A DNA stretch of 64,000 bases from an uncultured Saprospiraceae bacterium (lineage in GTDB: Bacteria > Bacteroidota > Bacteroidia > Chitinophagales > Saprospiraceae). The DNA lies in assembly GCA_937981555.1 (NCBI GenBank), contig CALJOK010000004.1, forward strand, positions 95,908 through 159,907. The letters run 5' to 3'. Positions within the stretch are counted from its first letter, which is position 1, and every line of letters begins with the position of its first letter. Positions 28,066 to 37,489 of this stretch are shown here, in pieces. Position numbers and translations under genes: made by a program. The notes below the pieces were generated by a model. It searched no databases. It had not been told where the DNA came from and saw nothing but the letters and a program-made list of their open reading frames with translations.

Positions 28066-28809
28066 ATTGGCATTTTCAGGTTTGACTACTTTAATCAAAC
28101 CAAGTGTTAACATTGCTTTTTCAGAAGCAGTTTGTTCCGCACTCTTCTTATTAAAATCATCAGCCGTAGCTAATTTTTTTCCGTCAATCATTACCGCTAC
28201 TTTGAAGCGATCACGTTTGTCGAATTTGTACTTCGCCAACATTTTGTAGGTAACCACTTGCCCATTTTTTTGGCAATGTTCCAACAATTGACTTTTGTAA
28301 TTATCATCGTATTCTTCTAATTCGTGAATGTCAAGATACGATCTCAATATTTTATTGATCACATATCGTTTCGTTCCATTGTATCCACATTCGAGGTACA
28401 CCGCACCTACCAATGCTTCGAGTGCATTTCCCAACATTGAACGACTCAAGCGAGTTTGGTTGTATTCATTAAGAATAACATCCAATCCCATTTTGTCAGC
28501 AATTTTGTTGAGAGACTGGCGCTTCACAATTTTGGAGCGCATTTTAGTAAGAAAGCCTTCGTTTTTGTTCGGGTATTTTTTGAAAAGATACTCCGCCACA
28601 ATTGTTCCCAATACAGCATCTCCCAGATACTCTAGTCGTTCATTACTAGTGATCGCATTCATTTTATCATTGGAAGCAGACTTGTGGTAAAAGGCTAATT
28701 TAAAGATGGAAAGTTTGGCCGGTGTGAAACCGATCAAGCTTCTCATTTTCCTGGCCAAACCTTTATCATCAGATAGATAAAAGTTGTAAAACCTAAATAA
28801 AAAATTCAA
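28060..28809 (-). CDS. rnc: Ribonuclease III
   Basis: RNase III cuts double-stranded RNA in rRNA and mRNA maturation. The 249-residue protein has the signature NERLEYLGDAVLG (56-68), the second acidic region NALEALVGAVYLE (about 130-142), and a C-terminal double-stranded-RNA-binding domain (about 172-243) with the KSAEQTASEKAML helix. Length is slightly above E. coli's 226 because of an N-terminal extension. It lies downstream of acpP and fabF on the same strand, the usual Bacteroidota order, but separated from fabF by 373 bp. Confidence 0.96.
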   Translation of the reverse strand: MNFLFRFYNFYLSDDKGLARKMRSLIGFTPAKLSIFKLAFYHKSASNDKMNAITSNERLEYLGDAVLGTIVAEYLFKKYPNKNEGFLTKMRSKIVKRQSLNKIADKMGLDVILNEYNQTRLSRSMLGNALEALVGAVYLECGYNGTKRYVINKILRSYLDIHELEEYDDNYKSQLLEHCQKNGQVVTYKMLAKYKFDKRDRFKVAVMIDGKKLATADDFNKKSAEQTASEKAMLTLGLIKVVKPENANA

Positions 28810-29182
28810 AGGTTAATTAATTTTTGAAGTACTAGATATTCCATAGTACTTATTTACAAATCTCTGGTTACCAGGTTATTATGTAGATTGTCGAATTGTA
28901 AATTCAGAAATCCGACTATAATTGTACCGTTTTTTTGAAAAGGAAAACATATAAACCTATTAAAAATAAACACTTCGTGCAGCTAAAATAAGATGTCAAA
29001 AAATAACAACCTAATAACCAAAATTTAATTGCACATCAAAAAATAAATACCTGAACGAAGTGCTATTGTAAATTATATCTCTTATTTGAATTGATGAGAT
29101 TTTCTCAAAAATTCAAATTGGTTTCTTTTGTGGTTTTTCTTTTTGCAAAAATACAAATAAGAAAAAACAATCATATGAACTT
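28810..29182. other. 373-bp gap between fabF and rnc with an inverted repeat
   Basis: No coding frame is convincing. An imperfect inverted pair CACTTCGTGCAG (28970-28981) and CTGAACGAAGTG (29051-29062) encloses two related ATGTCAAAAAATAA / ACATCAAAAAATAA words. The spacer may hold an rnc promoter, but no TAnnTTTG box stands out on the minus strand. Confidence 0.4.
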
Positions 29183-30430
29183 TTAGTCTTTTAACTTCTT
29201 AAAGATCACAGAAGAATTATGTCCTCCAAATCCAAAAGTGTTACTTAAAACGGCATTCACTTCTTTCTCTTGCGCTTCATTGAATGTCAAATTCAATTTA
29301 TTATCAAGATCCGGATCATCTGTAAAATGATTAATCGTAGGTGGAATAAAGTTATGGTTAATTGCTAAAATTCCAGCTATTGACTCAATTGCTCCAGCTG
29401 CACCTAGCAAATGACCAGTCATAGACTTGGTAGAACTAATATTCATATTATAGGCATGCTCTCCAAAAACCTGTCGGATTGCTTTAGTTTCAGCAATATC
29501 GCCCAACGGAGTTGAAGTTCCATGTACGTTTACGTAATCTATATCTTCAGGGTTCATCTTTGCATCATTTAATGCCATTTTCATCACATTTCTTGCGCCC
29601 AACCCTTCAGGATGTGGAGCGGTAATATGATGTGCATCAGCTGTTGCCCCTGCGCCAACTATTTCAGCGTATATTTTTGCACCACGCTTTTTAGCATGTT
29701 CATATTCTTCTAATACTAAACCACCTGCACCTTCTCCTAAAACAAATCCATCTCTGTCTTTATCAAATGGTCTTGAGGCCGTTTTAAAGTCATCATTTCG
29801 AGTCGAAAGTGCTTTCATTGAATTAAATCCACCAATGCAAAGTTTAGCAACAGTTGCTTCTGAACCTCCAGTAATCACCACATCTGCTCTACCCAATCGG
29901 ATATAATCCATAGCATTACTGATGGCATGTGAAGAAGAGGAACAAGCAGAAACTGTCGAATAATTCACTCCTCGGAATCCAAATTTGATAGAAATATGGC
30001 CAGCAGCAATGTCTCCAATAATTTTTGGAATGATAAAAGGATTATATCGAGGTGTTCCGTCTCCTTTCAAAAACGATTCAACTTCTTCCTCCAAAGAATG
30101 TAATCCTCCTATTCCAGATGCCCAAATGACACCTGCTTTATCAAGGTCAATTTTCTCTAAATCTAACCCCGAATCTTTCATCGCTTCAGCTGCTACGACT
30201 AATGCGAATTGTGAAAAACGATCAATTCGTCGGGATTCTCTTCGATGCATATGCTCACCCACCTCAAAACCTTTTACCTCACAGGCAAATTGAGTTTTAA
30301 ATAAACTTGCATCAAATTGAGTAATCAATCCAGCACCGCTGACACCATTTTGCAATCCTTCCAAGTACTCTTGAACGGTATTTCCAATTGGGGTCATTGC
30401 CCCTAATCCAGTTACAACAACCCTTCTCAT
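29183..30430 (-). CDS. fabF: Beta-ketoacyl-ACP synthase II
   Basis: FabF condenses malonyl-ACP with acyl-ACP in fatty-acid elongation. The 415-residue protein carries the Cys-His-His triad: SACSSSSHAI (Cys near 163), VHGTSTPLGD (His near 304) and GHLLGAAGAIE (His near 341). The C-terminal NTFGFGGHNSSVIF is typical, and length is normal. It follows acpP on the same strand, and a hairpin in between (30605-30638) may let acpP be made in excess. Confidence 0.97.
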   Translation of the reverse strand: MRRVVVTGLGAMTPIGNTVQEYLEGLQNGVSGAGLITQFDASLFKTQFACEVKGFEVGEHMHRRESRRIDRFSQFALVVAAEAMKDSGLDLEKIDLDKAGVIWASGIGGLHSLEEEVESFLKGDGTPRYNPFIIPKIIGDIAAGHISIKFGFRGVNYSTVSACSSSSHAISNAMDYIRLGRADVVITGGSEATVAKLCIGGFNSMKALSTRNDDFKTASRPFDKDRDGFVLGEGAGGLVLEEYEHAKKRGAKIYAEIVGAGATADAHHITAPHPEGLGARNVMKMALNDAKMNPEDIDYVNVHGTSTPLGDIAETKAIRQVFGEHAYNMNISSTKSMTGHLLGAAGAIESIAGILAINHNFIPPTINHFTDDPDLDNKLNLTFNEAQEKEVNAVLSNTFGFGGHNSSVIFKKLKD

Positions 30431-30604
30431 ATTTTAAGTATTATTGGTTTCAACATGTAGATTAATAAATTTTAAAAACTTATCAACGAGATGTTTTAGG
30501 AATAATTAATTGATTTTTTCGAAAAACGAGAGTCGTTCTTTACCATTTTCCTAAGAATGTATGGTCGAAAAATATTTTGGGAAAAGAATAATTTGTAGAA
30601 AAAA

Positions 30605-30638
30605 CCACAAACCAGAAAGTTATCCTTCTGATTTGTGG
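30605..30638 (-). terminator. Candidate terminator/attenuator between acpP and fabF
   Basis: An imperfect 15-bp stem (30605-30619 with 30624-30638) is followed on the minus strand by GGTTTTT. Partial termination here would give more acpP than fabF transcript. Confidence 0.55.
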
Positions 30639-30686
30639 AATGGTTAAATAACTCAATCGTTATTTGAATTTTGAAGAAAAGTGGAA

Positions 30687-30926
30687 TTAAGCTTCAACTT
30701 TGCTCTCCAAATAAGTGATAGCATCTCCTACTGTTGCAATATTCTCAGCTTGTTCATCTGGAATATTTACATTGAATTCTTTCTCGAATTCCATGATTAA
30801 TTCAACAGTATCTAATGAATCTGCACCTAAATCATTTGTGAAACTAGCTGTAGGCACAACTTCTGAATCATCAACTCCTAATTTGTCAATGATAATTTTG
30901 TTTACTCTGTCTGCAATACTTGACAT
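30687..30926 (-). CDS. acpP: Acyl carrier protein
   Basis: AcpP carries acyl chains on a phosphopantetheine arm. The start is set at [18 protein letters not shown] (30926). The frame is open 50 residues further upstream, but that part is basic and unlike any ACP. The 79-residue acidic protein has the attachment Ser37 in [15 protein letters not shown]. Length is exactly as expected. fabF follows 256 bases downstream, and pyk is divergent upstream. Confidence 0.97.
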   Translation of the reverse strand: MSSIADRVNKIIIDKLGVDDSEVVPTASFTNDLGADSLDTVELIMEFEKEFNVNIPDEQAENIATVGDAITYLESKVEA

Positions 30927-31274
30927 ATTTAATACGCTTTTGAGCTTGTTTTTTTTTACTTCTAAAAATTCCCTCTTAATTTTTATTTCTTTTGCTTTTG
31001 TAGCAACTTTGATCTGAGAAAATTCAAAATCAAAAAAGTAAAAAAGAACAAGCATTGTTAATAAAATGCTGTGCAAAATAAACCATAAGTCTAGTGATAA
31101 CCAAAGTTTTTATGTATTTTTTTACATTTCAACTTTTGATAAAACAATTAGTAAATGTACATTTACAGTCTCTAATTGTATAACTTACACTAAGTTTAAT
31201 CTTACACACATTTATTTGACTGTTAGCTTTTTTAAAAGTAACAATCCAAATCACCTTCTTAAAATTCCAAAAAT
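30927..31274. other. 348-bp divergent intergenic region acpP-pyk
   Basis: Very AT-rich region holding the leaders of both acpP (minus) and pyk (plus). No box matching TAnnTTTG is clear in either direction, and no ORF is convincing. Confidence 0.4.
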
Positions 31275-32714
31275 ATGGATATAGTTAATCACCAAAGTAC
31301 GAAAATTGTAGCAACCGTAGGGCCAGCATGTAGCTCTTATGAAAAACTATTGGAACTTGTTCAGGCAGGAGTTAATGTTTTTCGTTTGAATTTTTCACAT
31401 GGAACTCATGAAGATCACTTGAAGGTAATTAATCATATCAATTATATTAATGAAAAATATAATTTGCATGTGAGCACATTAGCTGACTTGCAAGGGCCTA
31501 AATTAAGAGTTGGGAAAATTAAAGACAATGCCCTCATTCTTAAACCAGGAGATAAAATCACTTTTGTTAACGAAGAATGTATCGGTACGATGGAAAGTAT
31601 TTATATGTCTTACCCTCAATTTGCAAGTGATGTAAAGGTGGGGGAAAAAGTTTTAGTCGATGATGGAAAGTTAATGTTTGAAGTGGTTAATACTAATGGA
31701 ACAAATAAAGTAGATATGAAAGTTTTGTTCGGAGGTACTTTATCTTCCAACAAAGGGGTCAACCTTCCAAACACAAAAATATCCTTACCTTCTTTGACTG
31801 AAAAAGATCGAAAAGATTTAGCGTACATGTTGACAATTCCTTCCATCAATTGGATTGCGCTTTCTTTTGTTCGGTCTGCCAAAGATGTAAAAGAATTAGA
31901 AGCTATTATTCAAGCTGCTGGACATAAAGCAAAAGTCATGTCCAAGATTGAAAAACCTGAAGCCATCGAACGAATTGATAAAATTATCAAAGCATCGAAT
32001 GGAATTATGGTGGCTCGTGGCGATTTAGGAATTGAAGTGCCGATTGAACAACTTCCAAATTTGCAGAAAAGTATCATCATGAAATGCCGTCAGCGAGCTA
32101 GACCAGTTATCGTAGCGACTCACATGATGGATAGTATGATTACGAATCCAATTCCAAGTCGAGCTGAAGTTACTGATGTTGCGAACGCTGTTTTGGATGG
32201 TGCTGATGCTGTGATGTTAAGTGGTGAAACTTCTGTTGGATTGCATCCTGAAAAAGTAGTCGAAGCAATGAATAAAATTATTGCTGAAGCAGAAAAAGGA
32301 TATAAATTAACCAGAGAGAGACGACCAAAACTTTCTCCGAATTCTAGAACATTTTTGTCAGATGCTATTTGTAGACATGCGGCAAAAACGGCTGAAGAAG
32401 TTAATGCAAAAGCAATTTTAGGAGTAACGAGTTCTGGATATACTGCTTTCAAAGTTTCAAGTTACAGACCTGAGGCGAAGATGTATGTCTTCTCCGATAG
32501 TAACCACATGTTGAATACCTTGAGTTTAGTTTGGGGAGTGAATTGTTTTTATTATGATAAATTCACCACAACTGATGAAACGATTTATGACCTTGCTGAG
32601 ATTTTGAAAAAAAGTAAAGTCGTAGAAGAGGGAGATGTGATTATCAACACAGGAAGCATGCCGCTCAAAGCAAGACATCGAACGAATATGATGAAGATTA
32701 CTGTAGTCGATTAA
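31275..32714 (+). CDS. pyk: Pyruvate kinase
   Basis: Converts phosphoenolpyruvate and ADP to pyruvate and ATP, the last step of glycolysis. The 479-residue protein shows KIVATVGPACSS (about 10-21), RLNFSHG (about 37-43), the catalytic-lysine region VMSKIEKPEAIERID, MVARGDLGIEVP (about 240-251), and HMMDSMITNPIPSRAEVTDVANAVLDG (ATP/PEP site). The C-terminal regulatory domain is present. Length is normal. It ends with a strong terminator preceded by a small GGCTTTAGCC palindrome. Confidence 0.97.
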   Translation: MDIVNHQSTKIVATVGPACSSYEKLLELVQAGVNVFRLNFSHGTHEDHLKVINHINYINEKYNLHVSTLADLQGPKLRVGKIKDNALILKPGDKITFVNEECIGTMESIYMSYPQFASDVKVGEKVLVDDGKLMFEVVNTNGTNKVDMKVLFGGTLSSNKGVNLPNTKISLPSLTEKDRKDLAYMLTIPSINWIALSFVRSAKDVKELEAIIQAAGHKAKVMSKIEKPEAIERIDKIIKASNGIMVARGDLGIEVPIEQLPNLQKSIIMKCRQRARPVIVATHMMDSMITNPIPSRAEVTDVANAVLDGADAVMLSGETSVGLHPEKVVEAMNKIIAEAEKGYKLTRERRPKLSPNSRTFLSDAICRHAAKTAEEVNAKAILGVTSSGYTAFKVSSYRPEAKMYVFSDSNHMLNTLSLVWGVNCFYYDKFTTTDETIYDLAEILKKSKVVEEGDVIINTGSMPLKARHRTNMMKITVVD

Positions 32715-32752
32715 ACTCCTACGAAGATTTATTTGGCTTTAGCCGAATTAAT

Positions 32753-32787
32753 AAAAGGTGTTCGTCATTTTCTGACGAACACCTTTT
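32753..32787 (+). terminator. Terminator after pyk
   Basis: A 15-bp perfect stem (32753-32767 with 32773-32787) has a 5-nt loop and then a T-rich tail. Confidence 0.92.
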
Positions 32788-32846
32788 TTATTTTATTTTT
32801 TCCAAAAATAAATATCTCGCAATCCAACTAAATTCAGCTGCAACAT

Positions 32847-32854
32847 TATCTTTG
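32847..32854 (+). promoter_or_regulatory. Candidate -7 box of purD
   Basis: TATCTTTG matches TAnnTTTG, is identical to the dut box, and lies 23 bases before the purD ATG. No clear TTG at -33. Confidence 0.45.
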
Positions 32855-32877
32855 CAAAAAATTCAAAATACAAACAT

Positions 32878-34146
32878 ATGAATATTTTACTACTCGGAAG
32901 CGGTGGAAGAGAACACGCATTTTCTTGGAAATTTTCTCAAAGTTCTCTTTGTGAAAAACTATTTATTGCTCCAGGAAATGCAGGAACCGCAACTTGTGGA
33001 ACCAACGTTGCACTCAATATCAAAGACTTCGAACAGATCAAATCATTCGTTTTGGAAAATGAAATCAACATGGTTGTCGTTGGTCCAGAAGAACCTTTAG
33101 TATTAGGTATTTATGATTTTTTCAAAAATGATTTGGACTTAAAAAATGTGCCTGTCATCGGACCTTCAGAGGAAGGAGCAAAGCTCGAAGGAAGTAAAGC
33201 TTTTGGAAAAGTATTCATGGCTGAGCAAAATATTCCAACCGCAGCTTACGAAGAATTTGATGGAACAAAAATCGAAGAAGGATTAAAATATATTGCAACA
33301 CAAACTCCTCCAATAGTTTTGAAGGCAGATGGATTAGCAGCAGGGAAAGGTGTTTTGATTTTACCAACTATCGAAGAAGCACAAAAAGAATTTAAAGAAA
33401 TGCTCGGTGGGAAATTTGGAAATGCAGGCTCAAGAGTCGTCATCGAAGAATTTTTAGATGGTATCGAGTTCTCCGTTTTTGTTTTGACTGACGGAAAAAG
33501 TTATAAAATTTTACCCATCGCAAAAGACTATAAACGCATCGGTGAAAATGACGAAGGATTAAATACTGGTGGAATGGGCGCAGTTTCTCCAGTCCCATTT
33601 GTGGATAAAGTGTTGATGGATAAAGTCGAAGAAAGAGTGATCAAACCAACTATTAAAGGAATTCAAGAAAGAGGATTTGACTATAAAGGTTTTATTTTCA
33701 TCGGACTCATTAGAGTAAATAATGAACCATACGTAATCGAATATAATTGCCGAATGGGCGACCCGGAAACGGAAGTTGTTTTCCCAAGGTTAAAAAATGA
33801 TTTAGCGCAATTAATGAAAGCGGTTGGAGATGGAACTTTGGAGAATAAACAAATCGAAATTGACGAAAGAGCTGCGACGACCATGTTTTTAGTTTCTGGT
33901 GGTTACCCTGAGGCTTACGAAAAAGGAAAAGAAATTAAAGGAATAGAAGCGATTGAAGACAGCATCATTTTCCATGGCGGAACTAAAAATGTGGATGGGA
34001 AACTTCTAACCAACGGAGGTAGAGTCATCGCGGTAACTTCATTTGGTAAAGACTTTAAAGCAGCCTTAGAGGTTTCCAAAAAGAATGCAGAGCAAATTGA
34101 TTTCGAAGGAAAATATTTCCGAAGAGATATCGGTTTTGATTTGTAA
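32878..34146 (+). CDS. purD: Phosphoribosylamine-glycine ligase
   Basis: PurD is the ATP-grasp enzyme that joins phosphoribosylamine and glycine in purine synthesis. The 422-residue protein begins MNILLLGSGGREHAFSWK, then shows VVGPEEPLVLG, IGPSEEGAKLEGSKAFGK, VLKADGLAAGKGV, GLNTGGMGAVSP and YVIEYNCRMGDPETEVVFPRL, all family hallmarks. Length is normal. It stands between two terminators and has its own promoter box, so it is probably monocistronic. Confidence 0.97.
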   Translation: MNILLLGSGGREHAFSWKFSQSSLCEKLFIAPGNAGTATCGTNVALNIKDFEQIKSFVLENEINMVVVGPEEPLVLGIYDFFKNDLDLKNVPVIGPSEEGAKLEGSKAFGKVFMAEQNIPTAAYEEFDGTKIEEGLKYIATQTPPIVLKADGLAAGKGVLILPTIEEAQKEFKEMLGGKFGNAGSRVVIEEFLDGIEFSVFVLTDGKSYKILPIAKDYKRIGENDEGLNTGGMGAVSPVPFVDKVLMDKVEERVIKPTIKGIQERGFDYKGFIFIGLIRVNNEPYVIEYNCRMGDPETEVVFPRLKNDLAQLMKAVGDGTLENKQIEIDERAATTMFLVSGGYPEAYEKGKEIKGIEAIEDSIIFHGGTKNVDGKLLTNGGRVIAVTSFGKDFKAALEVSKKNAEQIDFEGKYFRRDIGFDL

Positions 34147-34204
34147 GTCAGCTTTCCCAAATTGATTATAACCAATCATCATCTTTTTTTACTAGAACCT
34201 AGAA

Positions 34205-34242
34205 ATTTCACCACAATCAAGTAACCTTGAGTGTGGTGAAAT
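34205..34242 (+). terminator. Terminator after purD
   Basis: A 17-bp stem with one mismatch (34205-34221 with 34226-34242) has loop TAAC. The T-rich tail is weak. Confidence 0.75.
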
Positions 34243-34293
34243 ATTTAAGTTTGGGTTTTTAAAAAACTATTTCTCCAAAATGTATTTTTCTCC

Positions 34294-34301
34294 TATCTTC
34301 G
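34294..34301 (+). promoter_or_regulatory. Candidate -7 box of the BNR-protein gene
   Basis: TATCTTCG differs by one base from the TATCTTTG boxes of dut and purD and lies 19 bases before the ATG. Confidence 0.3.
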
Positions 34302-34319
34302 GAAAAAAAACATTTCATC

Positions 34320-37313
34320 ATGAGAACCAATTTCGCCTTAATTCTAATCCTATCCTTTTTAGGAAGCATCGAATCTTTCGCACAAACTAATTTTGACATT
34401 TTCCAATATCGTTACGTCGGACCTACTCGCGGAGGTAGAGTAACCGCTGTCACAGGAGTCACTTCTCAACCCAACACATTTTATATGGGTGCAACAGGTG
34501 GAGGTGTTTGGAAAACAGAAGACTATGGAACTTCTTGGCAAAATGTCTCTGACGGTTTTTTCGCAACTCCTTCCATCGGCGCAATTCAAGTCGCCCAAAA
34601 TGATCCAAATATAGTTTACGTCGGAACAGGTTCTGATGGTTTGCGAAGTAATGTCATTACTGGCAAGGGAGTTTACAAATCCATCAACGCTGGCAAAACT
34701 TGGAAGCATATCGGCCTTAAAAAAGTAGGTCAAATCGGTGCAGTAGAAATTCATCCACAAGATCATAATACCGTTTTTGTCGCGGCAATCGGGCAAGCAT
34801 TTTATCCAAATAAAGAACGAGGAGTTTTTCGAACTAAAGATGGTGGAGTAACTTGGAAAAATGTGCTTCATATTTCTGACACGACTGGAATTGTCGATGT
34901 TGAATTTATGCCATCCAATCCAAATATTATTTATGCAGCAGCTTGGCGAGGAGAACGAAAACCTTGGACGATTATTAGCGGAGGAAAACAAAGTGGAATT
35001 TACCGCTCCATCGATGGAGGTGATACTTGGAATAAAATGGGAAAAGGGTTACCTAAATTGATGGGAAAAATTGACCTCGCAGTTTCTGCTGCCGACTCCA
35101 AAGTTTTATATGCGTTGGTAGAAGCATCTCCTTTTAAAGTTGCAGGACTTTATCGAAGTGATGATCAAGGGGAAAACTTTGTTCATGTTTCTGATGAGTT
35201 TGGTTTGACTGATCGTCCATTTTATTATTGCAATGTGGAAGCAGATCCGAATGATGTAGAAACCGTTTATGTTAACTCAACTCGTTTTTATAAATCAACC
35301 AATGGTGGAAAAAAATGGAATAGAATGCGAACACCACATGGCGATAATCATGACATGTGGATCAATCCAAACAACTCAAAACTTTTCGTCCAAGGCAATG
35401 ACGGTGGCGCAAATGTAACACACAATGGAGGCAAAACTTGGAGCACACAATTTAATCAACCAACTGCCGAACTCTACCAAGTTGAAGTTGACAATCAAAC
35501 ACCTTATTGGTTATACGCAGGACAACAAGATAATTATTCGACAGTCTCCGTTCCAAGTGTTCCACCAACTTCGCATCAAGCAGGAGGCATCGGATACGTG
35601 ATGAACACTGGTGGTTGCGAGACTGGCCCAGCAGTTCCAAATCCAGATAATTCAAATATCGTTTACTCCAATTGCAAAGGTCGTTTTAGTGTTTTTAATA
35701 AAAAATCTGGGCAAGAAAAACGTTACGATGTAGGCGCTCGAAATATGTATGGACACAATCCAAAAGATTTGAAATTCCGATTTCAAAGAGTCTCTCCTAT
35801 TCATGTTTCACCGCATGATTCGAAAGTGATCTATCATACTTCTCAGTTTGTTCACAAGACAACTGATGAAGGAAAAACTTGGGAAATTATTTCTCCAGAC
35901 TTGACTGCTTTTGAAGCTGATAAACAAATGCGTTCAGGTTCGCCAATTACAAATGACATTACGGGCGAAGAATTTTACAGCACCATTTATTCAATTCAAG
36001 AATCAAAAATTAAACAAGGTGTAATTTGGGTGGGCGCAAATGATGGCCCAGTTCACGTCACTCAAGATGGAGGCAAAAATTGGGAAAAAGTAACACCTAA
36101 ATCTTTGGGTAAAGGTGGTCGAGTAGATTCTGTGGAACCTTCAAAACATGATCCTGCCAAAGCGTATTTCTCCGTGCTCCGCTATCAATTGGGCGATTGG
36201 AAACCCTATATTTTCAGAACAAATAATTATGGAAAAAGCTGGGAACTTTTGACCAATGGAAAAAATGGTATTCCAAATGATTACCCTGTTCGTGTAGTTC
36301 GAGAAGATCCGAAACAAGCAGGATTATTATATGCAGGAACAGAATTCGGAATGTATATTTCTTTTGATGATGGAAAAAATTGGGAGTCATTTCAACAAAA
36401 TTTACCCGTCACTCCAATTACTGATATTAAAGTTCACCGAGGTGATTTAGTTCTTTCGACGATGGGAAGAGGTTTTCAAATTCTAGATGACATCAGTTCG
36501 CTTCGTCAAAATTTTGACAGACTAGATAAAAAAACAGCGCACCTTTTTCAACCGGAAAATACTTATCGTTATCGCTATCGACCTTCAGGCGTTGATTCGA
36601 AAATCGACCATAATTATCCAGCGCCATCAGTTAACATCGATTATTTTTTATCCGCAAAAATAGATTCCACTTTCTTACTTCATATCGAAAATGCGGCAGG
36701 GAAAACTATCCGTACTTTTTCTCCAAAAGACTTGGCAAAAAAAGAAGAAACGAAACGAGATATGTCTACCGAAGAATTCACTTATTCAATTAATACAAAA
36801 TTGAAAAACGAAAAAGGAACACATCGTTTCCGTTGGGATATGAAACATACTGGTGCATGGGATAAAAATAAAAAGCGAGCTTATCGAAATGGTCCACTCG
36901 CCGCTCCAGGGAAATATACGGTCGTTTTACAAATGGGAAAAGAGGAACTTCGACATTCATTTGAATTGATGGCTGACCCAAGAATTTTGGAAGAAGGTGT
37001 AACTTATGAAGATATGAAAAAGCAAGAAACGCTAGCACTCCAAATTGTAGATTTATATTCTAAAGCAAAAAAAGAGGCGAATGAAATAGAGAAAAAAATG
37101 AAAAAATTAAAAGGAGATTCCGATGAGAAAAAGGCGTTGAAAAAATTAGAAGATGCTTTGGTCCAATCAAAAGGTAGGTACACTCAGCCAAAATTACTTT
37201 CACAAATTAGCTATTTGTATGGCGTAGTAAATCGCGCGGATCAGATACCGGGGAAGAATGTGTTTGAGAGGTATGAAGAATTGATGAAAGAGTTGAATGT
37301 ATTGGTAGATTAG
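34320..37313 (+). CDS. Secreted BNR/VPS10-like beta-propeller protein
   Basis: A 997-residue exported protein with signal peptide MRTNFALILILSFLGSIESFAQ. Many BNR/Asp-box repeats of the form S-x-D-x-G-x-T-W are visible (SINAGKTWKHIG, TKDGGVTWKN, SIDGGDTWNKMG, TTDEGKTWEIIS, TQDGGKNWEKV, SFDDGKNWES), as in sortilin/VPS10 and sialidase-type propellers. A C-terminal strand-rich part and a Lys/Glu-rich helical end follow. No sialidase catalytic set and no T9SS sorting tail are seen. The ligand is unknown. Such proteins are widespread in Bacteroidota. Confidence 0.85.
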   Translation: MRTNFALILILSFLGSIESFAQTNFDIFQYRYVGPTRGGRVTAVTGVTSQPNTFYMGATGGGVWKTEDYGTSWQNVSDGFFATPSIGAIQVAQNDPNIVYVGTGSDGLRSNVITGKGVYKSINAGKTWKHIGLKKVGQIGAVEIHPQDHNTVFVAAIGQAFYPNKERGVFRTKDGGVTWKNVLHISDTTGIVDVEFMPSNPNIIYAAAWRGERKPWTIISGGKQSGIYRSIDGGDTWNKMGKGLPKLMGKIDLAVSAADSKVLYALVEASPFKVAGLYRSDDQGENFVHVSDEFGLTDRPFYYCNVEADPNDVETVYVNSTRFYKSTNGGKKWNRMRTPHGDNHDMWINPNNSKLFVQGNDGGANVTHNGGKTWSTQFNQPTAELYQVEVDNQTPYWLYAGQQDNYSTVSVPSVPPTSHQAGGIGYVMNTGGCETGPAVPNPDNSNIVYSNCKGRFSVFNKKSGQEKRYDVGARNMYGHNPKDLKFRFQRVSPIHVSPHDSKVIYHTSQFVHKTTDEGKTWEIISPDLTAFEADKQMRSGSPITNDITGEEFYSTIYSIQESKIKQGVIWVGANDGPVHVTQDGGKNWEKVTPKSLGKGGRVDSVEPSKHDPAKAYFSVLRYQLGDWKPYIFRTNNYGKSWELLTNGKNGIPNDYPVRVVREDPKQAGLLYAGTEFGMYISFDDGKNWESFQQNLPVTPITDIKVHRGDLVLSTMGRGFQILDDISSLRQNFDRLDKKTAHLFQPENTYRYRYRPSGVDSKIDHNYPAPSVNIDYFLSAKIDSTFLLHIENAAGKTIRTFSPKDLAKKEETKRDMSTEEFTYSINTKLKNEKGTHRFRWDMKHTGAWDKNKKRAYRNGPLAAPGKYTVVLQMGKEELRHSFELMADPRILEEGVTYEDMKKQETLALQIVDLYSKAKKEANEIEKKMKKLKGDSDEKKALKKLEDALVQSKGRYTQPKLLSQISYLYGVVNRADQIPGKNVFERYEELMKELNVLVD

Positions 37314-37337
37314 AAAATTCATAGATTCAATATCAAT

Positions 37338-37372
37338 AAAAAGAGGTAGCGCTAAAACGCTACCTTCTTTTT
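37338..37372 (+). terminator. Terminator after the BNR-protein gene
   Basis: The stem AGGTAGCG/CGCTACCT (37344-37351 with 37358-37365) is extended by an A-run pairing with a T-run and ends in seven T residues. Confidence 0.85.
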
Positions 37373-37489
37373 TTGTAAGACAAAATCCCAATTCATTCAT
37401 TTAGTTTTTTTATTTTTTAGATATTAAGTACTTTTAGTAAAATCTATTGAGTTAAACATTTATAGCTCTTCAACAAGAAAATAAAAATC

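Noticed and set aside
30927..31076. N-terminal extension of acpP
   Set aside because: The 50 extra residues are basic and hydrophobic, unlike any ACP; the conserved start is at 30926.
34359..34991. Minus-strand ORF of 210 codons
   Set aside because: Antisense to the BNR-protein gene; its composition is Ser/Ile/Phe-rich shadow sequence with no recognisable domain.
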